This document shows positions 38,133 through 49,180 of a stretch of 64,000 nucleotides of DNA, piece after piece (the first letter of the stretch is position 1; every line of letters starts with the position of its first letter). A program made the position numbers and the translations under genes. Origin of the DNA: Epiperipatus broadwayi (lineage: Eukaryota > Onychophora > Udeonychophora > Euonychophora > Peripatidae); NCBI GenBank assembly GCA_028023455.1, contig JAQFVV010012507.1, positions 2,245,456 to 2,309,455 on the forward strand, in the 5' to 3' direction. The notes under the pieces are model-generated. The model was not told where the DNA came from. It worked only from the letters and a program-made list of their open reading frames with translations, and did no database searches.

Positions 38133-39009
38133 TTAGTTTGCTTAATTTATACTATTGTTTTTATCATCTTTTAAGTTTTATTTACATTTTGTGTGGACAG
38201 TTGTTTTTTTATTATTATGATTGCTATTCATTCCACATCTTGCATTTTTTTTAATAATAGGTCCTCATGATACACACACAATGATCTTTTATTTTTTTAA
38301 TAATAAAGTTAGTCTTGGTGTATAGAGATTTGATATAGAATGATTGATCGTCTTCTGGTTTTTAAAAAGCTTTTATGTATGATTCAAAGAAAAAAAAAAA
38401 TATTTCCAAGTTTTTATTTTCCTTACGTCATAAAACAGGATAGTTAAATGCTGAACTTTGACATTTTTCACTTAATTTTGACTCTTTTTTTCTTATTTAT
38501 TTATATATTACTTTTTTTTATAGATCAACGAAATATTATTTTGTATTATTTAACTACTACTACGACTAATAATGATGATGGTGGTGATGATGATGATAAT
38601 AATAAAAACCCCACATATTAAATACTGTTTTTTTTCTTTCATAATACTGTTTTATTTAAAACAACTAAATGATGTTGAAAGCATTACTTTGTTTTACCTA
38701 TCTAAAATAAGTACTTTTTAAAATTATAATGGTAATACACAATTATTTTAACGCATAATTATATATTATGGAGCAAAAGGATTATTTCTCTTTTGATTGC
38801 TGCTTTGCAAAATTATTGTTTAATTTATTCTTTCTGTTTAATATTTAGCATTTATTTTTAAATAAATCATTTTTAGTTTCAATAATAATTTATTATTTGT
38901 AATGTATACAGTGATGTGTAATCATGCAATTGGGGTTTACATTGTTGTTCTAACTATCTTGTTATTTCCATTTGGGTTCTGATGAGTCTGTTAGCCCCCC
39001 CCCCCTTTT

Positions 39010-39410
39010 GCCTTGTTAGTTTGGCATATTGTATAATGTCCAGGTGTCTTCAAATGTTTTCAACGATGCCAGGAGTTGGTCTCTCTTCTGGATTTTAATC
39101 ATTGTTTTGGAAAAAATCTGTTTTATATTGGGTTGTGGATGTTCCATGATTAGTTTACAATGTGTAACCCATATGGCATAGTTCAAAAACACTGAGAGAT
39201 GTATTATTGGATAGGTTTTAGTATTGATACTATCTTTCAGAGATGAGATCAGTTGGAAATCTATCTTGGTGTTGGAGAGTATGATTTCTCGGATCACTCT
39301 AGCGCGATGTTTGTAAACTGTAATATTTAAAACAGCATTACGCTGTTGCACATGCGCTTTGAAGATCTTAACTATAAATGAGCGAATACTAACACTCAAC
39401 CACATGATAA
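39010..39410 (-). mobile_element. Non-LTR retrotransposon, family 3, C-terminal fragment
   Basis: A 129-codon minus-strand frame (39405-39016) contains FLNYAIWVTHCKLIMEH and IQKRDQLLASL. The IW--R-K-I pattern is also found near the C-terminus of the fragments at 44.4-45.5 kb and 52.1-54.2 kb and is typical of L1/Tx1-like pol tails. It is 5' truncated. The C run at 38998-39005 lies just past the stop. Confidence 0.55.
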
Positions 39411-40829
39411 AGTCTACAGTTGTAATATAATAGTTACATCTTAGGTAACTGAGGTAATTTTTAATTGGATAAAATTGTAGGAGTAACTTGTACTTATTAT
39501 CAAAGTACTTTAATAATTCAACCTGTGATCATCAAAAATAATGAGGATGAAGTTCTAAATATGAAATTGTATATTACATTTAGAGATAGCTTGTTTTTAT
39601 GACTACCAAAATGAGAATCATTGTGAAGTAAGTGGTTATTTTTCATATAAAATATAATGAAATGATTGAGTTTAGTCATCTGACTGCAAGATCTCATTGT
39701 GATGTGCCTATATCATATGCTATATGATTGCATTACCAATTTCTTCTACTGTATATGAATTATAGTCAACACTTTATTTCATTAAAGTAAGATTTTTACA
39801 ATAAAGACATCTTTGACATATTTTATAAGGCTTAAATTAACAATTTAATTTACTCATTTATTTATGTGTATGTTTAGCTGGGAAAATATACTGTTCTTTT
39901 ATATATATATATATATTGCTTGGTCATAAACCAGAAAATCAAAGAAACTGATTAATGTTGTGAAAAAAAAATTTTGAACGAAAAGTATCAGTGAATGAAA
40001 ATGCTATAAATAATGCCATCACCTGAAAGTGTGCATGTGCACAAAACATTTTATTGTCTTTCCAAAAGCTGATTAATGCAGTAAAAAAATTTCAACCACA
40101 AAATCCAAAATAAATTGATTATTACTAGTGTAAGATTGTTACGATTTTAGAAGACTAATTTTAATTTTCAATATGAGGAAGAAACAAAATTAGAATGTAC
40201 CATCAAGAAAAAAAAATCGAAATAAGTAAATTATAGTACACCTGGGTCTCATTTTATGCGGTAGATAGGTTCCTCAGAAAACGCGCACAAAAGAAATCGA
40301 ACAAAAATAGACTTAACTTACCTTGAAAAATGGGGGATATGTACTGTAATTTTCCAAAAATCGCATAAAAGCAAAGCAACAACATAAAATTACTTTAAAA
40401 TTTGCATGAAAAAAATAAATAAAATAAAATATTTCAAATTTGAAAAAAATTGATACAAGACAAACGTTTTTTACTTTTTTATTAACTACAGTATTTAATT
40501 TTATTCAAAACAATATATTTTTATGCGTAATTTACATTTTTTTTCATACATGTACGGTATTTTAATTATTATCGCTATTTGAGACATCAGATTCATCATG
40601 ATGTGATGTGAGGTACTGTAGCTTCTCCTAAATGAAGTCAAGAGGAATTACAACTAAAACATTTTACAATCACTGTTGATCCTCCCATTTCACTAAGCGA
40701 TCTAAAATTGAAATTTTTGTTTCCAAAGAAATTCATTTTCTTGGGTGTTTTTTTTCTCTCCGTTAGAGTAAACTAAAAGTTTAAAATAAAAATAAGAACT
40801 TAGACTTACGATAATAAAAGACACCGACT

Positions 40830-41027
40830 CACCACTGTCGGGAAAAATTTAATTAAAACTAACAATTAAAAATTAAATTCTTATTTTTGTCTTTAATTTT
40901 TTAATTTTCAATTCCATTTAAAAATCAAATTTCATCATTTCACATCACCTCATTACGCAATTTTTAAATTGTTAATTACAATTAAAAATCAGATTTTAAT
41001 TGCCAAATTTAATTGTGCCCACTGCTG
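40830..41027. mobile_element. Nested short inverted-repeat element, hAT-like ends
   Basis: The left end CACCACTGTCGGGAAAAATT and the right end read in reverse, CAGCAGTGGGCACAATTAAA, form an imperfect inverted repeat resembling hAT-type CAGTGG-GG-A ends. A clean 8-bp target duplication is not seen (only ACTCA on both sides), so the family is tentative. Confidence 0.4.
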
Positions 41028-41049
41028 TTACTCATCTTTTAAAAATAAA

Positions 41050-41344
41050 CTTGCGGACACTAAATGATTAATTGATTACGTACTCATTTTATAAAAAGCA
41101 AAAATTGAACATGATTTAAAATGCAAAAACAACCTACATCATATAGGCATCTATAACGTTTGAACAGATTTGCATTATAATCTTGTAAAATTTATTACTT
41201 GCAGACACTAAATGATTAATTAATTACATACTCTTTATAAAAAGCAAAAATAGAATGTGATTTAAAATGCAAAAATAACAACAAACATAGTATTATTCAT
41301 CTATAACGTTTGAACAGATTTATATTATAGTCTTGTAAAATTTA
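41050..41344 (+). repeat. Tandem duplication of a 148-bp unit
   Basis: The unit CTTGCGGACACTAAATGATT ... ending CTTGTAAAATTTA occurs at 41050-41194 and 41198-41344 with a few substitutions and small indels. Confidence 0.9.
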
Positions 41345-41450
41345 ATGTGTATATATAAAATGGGGACATTCTGATTTTAAGTGAATTATGAACTTCCTTA
41401 TTATATAAAATCTATTACAGTACTATTATAAAGCGCTGAAAATATTGAAA

Positions 41451-41570
41451 TTATTAGATGGAAGTTGAACTCCGATAATGCGCTATTACTTTAAATATGA
41501 CGTGAGTGTGCAAAATTTATAATATTTAAAGTAATAGCGCATTATCGGAGCTCGACTTTTGATCTAATAA
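41451..41570. mobile_element. Foldback element, about 50-bp arms
   Basis: The arms contain TCCGATAATGCGCTATTACT followed by TTAAATAT at 41471-41498 and its reverse complement at 41522-41549, and extend outward to TTATTAGAT on both sides. The loop is about 22 bases. It sits inside the right half of the pogo-like element, so it inserted later or arose there. Confidence 0.85.
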
Positions 41571-42591
41571 TTTTTATCGCATAAAAGAAAACTGCATACA
41601 AAGATATTAAGAAGTATCATGAATCGCATAACTTCAAAATTGCATTAAATAAATCCGCATAAAACGAGGCCCGGGTGTATTTTGTTTTATTGGTTTGAAT
41701 TTATATTTCTAAAACATTTTCACTATCAGGCAGAATACATAATTTTCAAGTGAGAAAGAATTTCTGAATATGATGTGACTAAATCAGCAGTATTTTTTTG
41801 ATTACATTTTTATTTTATTTTCTATTTCTAAAAAATGGTTTTAATTTTCACTAAAATTGAGCTATACAAAAAATTTACAGCAATTCATTAAATGTATATT
41901 TTTTGAACATTTATATTTTTTATTTTTATATATTTCCATTTAAATGTTTGCTTCAGAGACATTTTTGGGTCTAGACTGTGGACCTGGAAGAATGTTTACT
42001 AATGTTTTGAGCTAATTGTATTTATTTAGGAGTCCCTTCTTTGTAGCATTTATATTATACCTAAGGAATTTTATTTAGATATTGATCACAAACATTTTCC
42101 ATTAGATTTTTATAGTTACTGTAGCTGATCTTGGAAATAACATTTTAATTTTTAAAAAAATCAGTAAAAGGATTTGGTTTATTTTTTTTTAAAATTCTGT
42201 TTTCAGATTCATTATTAAATATAATTTGTAATGATTGAGTTTTCAACTTGAACTGATTAAAATAAAAAAAATAAGAATTTTTGCTTTTCAATTTTTAGAA
42301 ATGCAGTGTGCTGATTGATGACTGTGTTATTCTTGCCACTTCAAAAGACAATGGGCAGAATATGTTTAATGCAAATTATGAATTCTTTGTTTTAGTAATT
42401 AATGTTAAAACTTAGATTTCAGCCAGCATTTAGAAAAAAAAAAAATTCCACAACTTTTACTTTGAAAAAAATGTGTAATAATTTAAATATATTGGTGGAT
42501 TTTTAATTTAAAAAGGCAGAACTAGGTTTTGTCATTTATAATCACAATTTACTCAGCTGAATTGGGTGAATATAGAAATGTCATTTTTTTT

Positions 42592-42690
42592 TTCGTATGT
42601 CATAGCATCGGCCGGGAGGCGAACCTACAACTGTCTGCAACCAACTACTTGCTTGCAAGGCGGCTAGGATGACCTCTCAGCTAACGATGT
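42592..42690 (-). mobile_element. Retroposed tRNA-like sequence with poly(A)
   Basis: On the minus strand, 42690-42605 has an A-box-like TAGCTGAGAGG, a perfect B-box start GGTTCG-CTCC, and end segments CATCG / CGATG that can pair. These features resemble a tRNA. It is followed after a short linker by a run of about 11 A (T run on the plus strand). The anticodon arm does not fold cleanly, so this is a retropseudogene or minimal SINE rather than a working tRNA gene. Confidence 0.55.
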
Positions 42691-42699
42691 TAACATAAA

Positions 42700-44385
42700 G
42701 TAATAGAAAATTTTCATTCAATAGTATTTCATAAGATTCTACACATAATTAGCAAAATGAAACATTGATCATCATGTTTGTTAGCTTTTTGGATGCAATA
42801 CAATTCTAATATTGTAAGATCATGCAAAGCAAATGGATGCTAATGGATTTTTTTCTTTTAAGTATTTCATTGTGAATTTAATCATGATTTTTATGAGAGA
42901 GACAAAAAAGATTAACTCAAAAATACCAAAGAAGTGTAATATTGATTGCTTTCATTGAGAATATATGTCTGAATACAGAAGACAACTACAATTAGGCAAA
43001 ATATTAAAGTCTTTCAAAAAGTAAAATTTATTTTTTAAAAAAAAGATAAAAAGATTGCATAGCATGATGCCAAATAAACAAAATAAAGGGACAATAGGTT
43101 TTATAAATAGATTTGTATACTGTTTTTAAGTCTCATTTTTATTTTTATTATTTTTTTCTGAAATTAGAATGATCATACTTGTGATGGATTTCTATTTTTC
43201 ATATTTTAAACGTGTAATACTAAAATGTCAATAAATTGAAAATACAATGAGATCTGCTATACTAATTTTATTTTACTAAATTATGATTTACTCAATGCAT
43301 GCAAAATCACTCAACAAGCACGAGAATGACATACATATTTACTATTTAAAATCCATTATCAAATTTTATTTCCTTATTTATTTCTGGTAGTGAAAACTAT
43401 TATACAACAGTCTTTTAGGTTTATATTCTGCTAATATGTTTTGTTATATGCCATACAATTGGAATTTAAAAATAGATTAACGTTGTTATAAAAAAAAAAT
43501 GTCAAAATTCTGTATACGTTTTTGTTTAAAAGTATTCTAATCATAGTCTATAATAATTTTAAAAAAGTAGTAATAGTAATAATAAACTAAAACGTACTTC
43601 TATTAGCTGAAATTTAAAACTTATTAATTCGCGTATCTGTTTTCATTAGTAAAAAACCGTATTTTTAAAAAAAATATTCTCCAATGTTCGCTCCTGCATT
43701 GTAATACTTTTAATTGAGTGTCCATAAGATTGAAATTGAAAGCTGATTAATGTTTGATATTAAAATAATGTTTCAGTTTTAAAAAAAATCAATAAAAATG
43801 ACGAAGAACTAAAATGTTATTATATTTTTAGTAGTGAAAATATTGTACAGTATATAGTTTTTTTAAATGTATTTTCCATTATTCAAATACTGTAATAATT
43901 TTAGCTATGTATCATAAAATTATAACTTGAAACTGATTAATGTTGATGTTAAAATAATTAAGAAAATGAAACCTAAAGAGTGCAAAATTATAGAAAATTA
44001 AGAGAAAAGCATAGAATCAGCAAATCAACAAATATTATTGGCTGAAATACAAATTGTTACAAGAAGTGCTAATTATTGAATAGCAAGCATGTCCATATGT
44101 TTTTTTTTACTGTATCAGTTTTTATTTATTTAAAGTAATACCATTATTAACAAAAACTAAAAAAAAATTGTACTTTTTTCTCTATTACAATTATTTACAT
44201 ACAATTTTGGATTTTTATTTCACTTTCTTCAATACTTTTTAACATTCACTGTCTTATATGTTTTTTTTTACTTTTTGGATGACTATTCTCAATTAAATAA
44301 GAATTTTATTTTCATATTTCACATGATGTGGATCCTGTGCTTACCCAAATCATTTCCATCACCCTTTTTAGTAGGTATCTTAAGC
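42700..44385. other. AT-rich DNA without recognised gene
   Basis: Only short chance open frames and homopolymers. Confidence 0.5.
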
Positions 44386-44389
44386 ATTG

Positions 44390-45540
44390 ATTAAAATATC
44401 AATATTCTTTTTCTAATTTCCTTAGCCAGTTGTACTTTTTATTGTCAAATATCATATTTTTCCTTATTGACCATATTGTCTTTAATGTGTGCATCAAAGC
44501 CATTGCATTATGTGGATGAAAATTTTCAATGTGGAGTAGTGAATACTTTTTTCTTATCTGTTTAAATGTGTTGCATTCTTCGATCAAATGTAAAAAAGTC
44601 ACTTATTTGGTCCTATCTCTTCTATTTCAGTATGATGTTGATAGTATGTCATTCAGTATTTTGAAAATAAATTCCATATAAGATTGAGAAGCATATATTA
44701 TCTGGAAGTTCTTCATACACTTCCACCCATGAGCATGTCTCCCTATTTATTTGTCCTTTCAAATCCTTATATTTGATATTTATCAAGTTGGTTAGATTTA
44801 AGTCATCTTACAAATCTTTGTATGCTATGAATAAATCTCCCAAAAAAATCTTTTTTCTCCTATTTCATTAATTATATTTGCATCCAATAGTGGTGGATTA
44901 AAACATTGGCTTTGTATCATATTAATCTATGTTTTTGCTTTAAGGTAAGATACACATAATCTTTCAGGCCTCCCTGTTTAATTGGTAATTGTAATACCAA
45001 ATATATTTCTTTGCTATCTGATTTATTTTATTTATTGTTATATTGTATAAATTTCACCAGGGAGCATAATAGCCAAAAATGTTATTTATTATAGCATTAA
45101 ATATTTTTGCCCTTGTAACTTCATAAAGTCCTATCAATGAAAAGTTCTTAATTTTTGCCTTAATTTTCTCGATTATTATTTTATTTAAATACTTGTTCAT
45201 ACTAGTTTTCAACATATATAAGAGAATTCCCCAAACAACTGATGGTATTGTTTGATAATTTCACGATATCTTTTTAACTGTAGTCAGTTACCATGCAGCA
45301 GATTTCACTGGTTGGATATAGGATCTTTTTTTTTGCTTTTGGAATTTTGATATAACAATGACAGTCTGAATATTATAAACATTCTGGAATATTATTATAT
45401 CATCTATAAAAGCGGCTACTGCTATATTTTCATACCCAGATAAAGCATCAGATTTGTTACATTTTGCAAGCTTATTTAATTTGTGCATTTTTTCAACCTT
45501 ACTAGCTTCTGTTTTTAAATGTTTTTCATACCTAAACACA
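44390..45540 (-). mobile_element. Non-LTR retrotransposon, family 3, RT-to-tail fragment
   Basis: On the minus strand, 45539-45288 reads ENIAVAAFIDDIIIFQN, an RT active-site box with IDD in place of ADD. Further on, KIKAKIKNFSLIGLYEVTRA near 45150 matches the K----W--R-LSL-GR segment that follows the palm in L1/Tx1-like pols. The tail at 44602-44399 reads FLHLIEECNTFKQIRKKY and TIWSIRKNMIF, a decayed Cys/His motif plus the IW--R signature. Stops and frameshifts throughout. Confidence 0.7.
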
Positions 45541-45869
45541 TATTAATTTTAATTATAAAGCAGTGAAAGTAATGATAAAAATATTGATGTGTATGGAAGT
45601 GGGGAAGAAAAAAAGATCATTTTTAAAAGAGATAGCTATTTACCCGATCAGCCATTTTAAATTCTGAATAAGATATGACTAAATCGGTGTTCAGCATTAT
45701 TTTTAAAAATTGCAAATTAAAAAGTAAACAGATAGTGAAAAAAACTTCAACTGGAACTGTTTACATTGTAACTAATAGAAACTTTTACTCAATAAGGTTT
45801 AATTCTGTGTCAATTAGGCAATCATTTGTAAAAAGATTAAGTGATTGTTGAAGATTTTTTTGCTGTTTT

Positions 45870-46840
45870 CTAGTAACATGTACTGTTTCAACAATGGAGT
45901 TTATTAGCAGAAAAATAAGATGCTCTAGATCCAGGAAAAATTAGATTGTGTAGCATTATAGAGATTCTAACTATAGATAGGATTGATTTTGTATGTTATA
46001 TCACAAAAAGTAGATGTTCTAAAATCAATGATTTGCATTTGTCTAAAAATTCCCTCAGACAATGCTGTGTGAGCTGATGCATTGTCTTGATGCAAAATGC
46101 ATAATTTGTTGGTGAAAGGTTCCAGCTGTTTCTGTCATTACATTTTCACACAGTCTTTTAAGCCCTATGAAATAAATAACTTGGTTAATTGTTTATCCAT
46201 TTGGTACAAATTCATAATGTACAATTTCTCTCATATCAAAAAAAAAAAAAAGGTTAGCAATATTATTTTGATTCTTGATTTGAACTGATAAAAGTCTTTA
46301 GTTATGGAGATTTGGCTGAATTACATTTTGAACTTTGATACTTTATTTCAGGACCCTATTAGTACATTCATGTTTCATCATCAGTTATAATACCATCCAA
46401 AACATTGTTTTGCTTTTTCAAAGATCTTGGCAAACTTTGATTGTCTTTTGCTTTTGTTCATTGGTTTGCATTAGTGGGATCATTTTTGCATACGGCTTTC
46501 TCATGCAATGATTTTTAGTTAAGATTTTCTTAGCTATTTCTCTATTGATGCTTACTTTGTCTATTATGCTTTTTATAGTGATGCAATAATTTTGGTGCAC
46601 AATTCAACAAATTTTTGCAATCCTTTCATCACTTCTGCTCATTACTGGCTGTCCTGATCTCTCTTCACCAGCAACTTTTCTAGCCCCTAAGAAAAATGTT
46701 TAATCCATTTGTACACTGCCATTTACTTTTTGACATTTCCCCCATAAGCTTGAATTATATATCTCTGATTTCATTTCTATTCTTTCCAAGATTAATAAGA
46801 AATTTAATGCTTGTTTATTGCTCTAATTCAACCCCAACAT
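45870..46840 (-). mobile_element. mariner-type transposon, dead transposase
   Basis: On the minus strand the N-terminal DNA-binding part reads IKFLINLGKNRNEI near 46815 and VAGEERSGQP near 46665. SINREIAKKIL and MRKPYAKMIP-M then QKQKTIKVCQDL follow (46540-46418). The first catalytic motif is DDET with the following Trp codon now a stop (about 46387). FVP-G-TINQV lies near 46200, and the second catalytic motif HQDNASAHTA at 46093-46064. The third position (YSPDLAPCDF in active mariners) reads FPGSRASYF, losing the Asp. Terminal inverted repeats were not identified. This resembles SETMAR/GVQW-type mariner remnants. Confidence 0.88.
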
Positions 46841-47116
46841 TACTCAGCAAGACAATGCAGATGTTAACACAACACAACTGTGAATACCAAAGTTATGAAA
46901 CTTACCAAATTAAATGTACAGTAAATGCAGAGTGGCAAATCTTGTATTTTATAAAGTCCTTTTTATTTTTAAAGTGAAATGTTACTTTTTAAAATAAAGT
47001 TACAAGAAATACAAAAACAATTATTTGCATTTTCAACATTAATGTGAAAATTGACATTATTTGCATCTCAAAGCTTTTAATATTTCGTGTGAATGCAGAT
47101 ATGTTAGTGGCATTGT

Positions 47117-47186
47117 ATAGAATGCTAAAACATTGTAATAATGTATGAAATATAGAATGCTAAAACATTGTAATAATGTATGAAAT
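47117..47186 (+). repeat. Tandem duplication of a 35-bp unit
   Basis: ATAGAATGCTAAAACATTGT plus the following 15 bases occurs twice, identical, in direct succession. The minus-strand open frame over it is a repeat artefact. Confidence 0.97.
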
Positions 47187-47189
47187 AAA

Positions 47190-48300
47190 ATTATCCCTAT
47201 CCATTTGCTGGATTTTCTACTGATTACTAACTTTGTTTTAAATATGAAATAGCCAAAGTGCATCAAAGAAGATAATTTGCGAGTACTGTTGTATTGGTAC
47301 TTATTTGTTGTTAAACATTTATTCTTTTGCCATTTTAATTGACAAAAATTAATCTTGCTTCACAGCAAACATTTCTCCATTTTGTGCTTCTTTAATCTTT
47401 TCAGATTCATTGATAAAGCCTCCTCCCCATTCTCTATTATATTTCTCCCCACCCCCAAATATAGATATTTTATAAAATATTTATTCATTCTATTAAAATC
47501 TTAGCACATTATATAATATGAGAATGAAATATGCATATTTCAATATTGGCAAAAATGAATATCTAAACAATCTGTTCACTATCTTAGTTTTTTACAATGC
47601 CAGCAATAAATCAATGAAATCAAGAACATTGACCCAAGTTTTTATATATTATTTTATATTTCAATTTTGATTTAATAATATTCTTACATTAATAAGAATT
47701 TAGCTTATTAATTAGATTTAAGAAAATCAAAATTATTTATAACTTCTCTATGGCATGCTTAATTTACAATTACACTTGCACTAAAATTTTGTATACCTCA
47801 TTCTTGCCCATTCTCTCAAAAATGTATAATTTATTTTTATTATTTTATATTGATATTTAAAATTTGCATGATTTTTTTGTTTGTTTTTAAATAATTTTGT
47901 TTTACTGGTATTACATTATTTATGATGTGCAATGTATCATAAGATTTGTTGTTGAAAAAAAGTTGCTCGTGCCTGAGCCAAGGCATGATAGTTTTTTTAA
48001 AATAATGTTTAGTAAATTAGCTATTTCTTATTTGCGTATATCTAAATATGTATTTTTATAGATTTTAAATAAAAATTATTCAATATCACTTTAAGATATA
48101 AAATAGGTAGTCATGAAGTTTACATGATATTTAAATTATTGTGAAATGGATTGACAAAAAATATGTTCTGTTTTATCTCAAATTAATTTCGTATTCAACT
48201 TCCTCAATTTCAACAAATTCTTTTAAGCTGCAATTATTGTATCAGAAAGTTTTTGCAATATAACTAAGTGCACATTAAGTTGACTATTGTTTGTGTTGTT
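47190..48300. other. AT-rich DNA without recognised gene
   Basis: No feature could be supported. Confidence 0.5.
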
Positions 48301-48369
48301 TCAGATCTTTTACTAAGCCAATAAACATCACATGATCACCATTTCTTATGCTTGCTCAAAACTGTTATT

Positions 48370-48378
48370 AAAGCAGGA

Positions 48379-48416
<38 letters not shown>

Positions 48417-48425
48417 TCCTGCTTT
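48370..48425. repeat. Perfect 56-bp palindrome
   Basis: AAAGCAGGAAAAATT, an AT run, then the exact reverse complement. The arm start AAAGCAGG is also the left end of the adjacent foldback element (AAAGCAGGCAAAATT at 48431), so the palindrome looks like two fused termini of that family. Confidence 0.95.
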
Positions 48426-48430
48426 ATATT

Positions 48431-48702
48431 AAAGCAGGCAAAATTCTATATATATATATTGCTACTCAGTGCAAGCCAGAGTAATCAAAGGATGCCAGAA
48501 GGCTTCTGCATAAAAAAAACTCTATCTAAGATCTTGATGCAATGCTCTCAAATCCAAGGCTCCTCACTAATGAAGGCCACAAGCCAGACACTAGTCTGGG
48601 GATATTGGATGAGATGGGGTTTTTATGCACAAGCCTTCTGGCATCCATTGATTATTCTGGCTTGCATTGAGTGGCAATATGTTTAGAGAGTTTTGCCTGT
48701 TT
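48431..48702. mobile_element. Foldback/MITE with about 80-bp inverted repeats
   Basis: The left arm (CAGGCAAAATTCT, then CACTCAATGCAAGCC-type sequence, GGATGCCAGAAGGCTT and TGCATAAAAA) pairs with the right arm ending TTTTGCCTGTTTTTT. A relative lies at 13150-13385. No coding capacity; the 75-codon open frame is incidental. Confidence 0.85.
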
Positions 48703-48977
48703 TTTAGATCTTTTACTATTTATATATTCTATGAATTAAGAATTAAAATGTGAAGTAATTTTAAAATAATGAGAATAATAAATTAAAAGCAATGGTAATA
48801 ACAGTGGAGCTGTAATATCCATGATATTTTGTTCCCTGCCACTCTTGTGTATATCATGCATAATGGATTATTACTCAAGCTCTGCAGACAATATTACATT
48901 TATAGTTTATTATACTATCCTGTATGTAAACATTAAAAGCGTAAAGCTAAACTAGTCACTAAAATAATCAATTTTAT

Positions 48978-49157
48978 CCCAAATTCACACCTAACCTAGA
49001 TTTTCCAAAGAAAATAAATTCTAAAACACAACCAATGGTTTCACTATTACAAGCAGACTTCTCAACTGTAGAAGACATCTGCCTGTAGCAGTGAAACCAT
49101 TGGTTGTGTTAAAAATTTATTTTCTTTGACTAGTCTTGGTTAATTGTGAATTTGGGG
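48978..49157. mobile_element. Foldback/MITE with about 70-bp inverted repeats
   Basis: The left arm holds CCCAAATTCAC, CAAAGAAAATAAATT and AACACAACCAATGGTTTCACT-type sequence. The right arm repeats these in reverse complement (49090-49157), with a perfect 20-base core. A 15-bp direct repeat lies outside it (48914-48928 and 49166-49180). Confidence 0.85.
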
Positions 49158-49180
49158 TAAGTTTAACTATCCTGTATGTA

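Larger units (their letters stand above)
40239..41677. mobile_element. pogo/Tigger-like DNA transposon, non-autonomous
   Basis: Terminal inverted repeats of about 23 bp (left CACCTGGGTCTCATTTTATG then CGG; right, reverse complement, CACCCGGGCCTCGTTTTATG then CGG) are flanked by TA on both sides (40237-40238 and 41678-41679), the Tc1/mariner target duplication. The ends resemble Tigger-type ends with their CTCGTTTTAT block. Subterminal TCGCATAAAAG repeats occur at both sides. No transposase frame remains; the interior holds a nested hAT-like MITE, a tandem duplication and a foldback. Confidence 0.75.
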
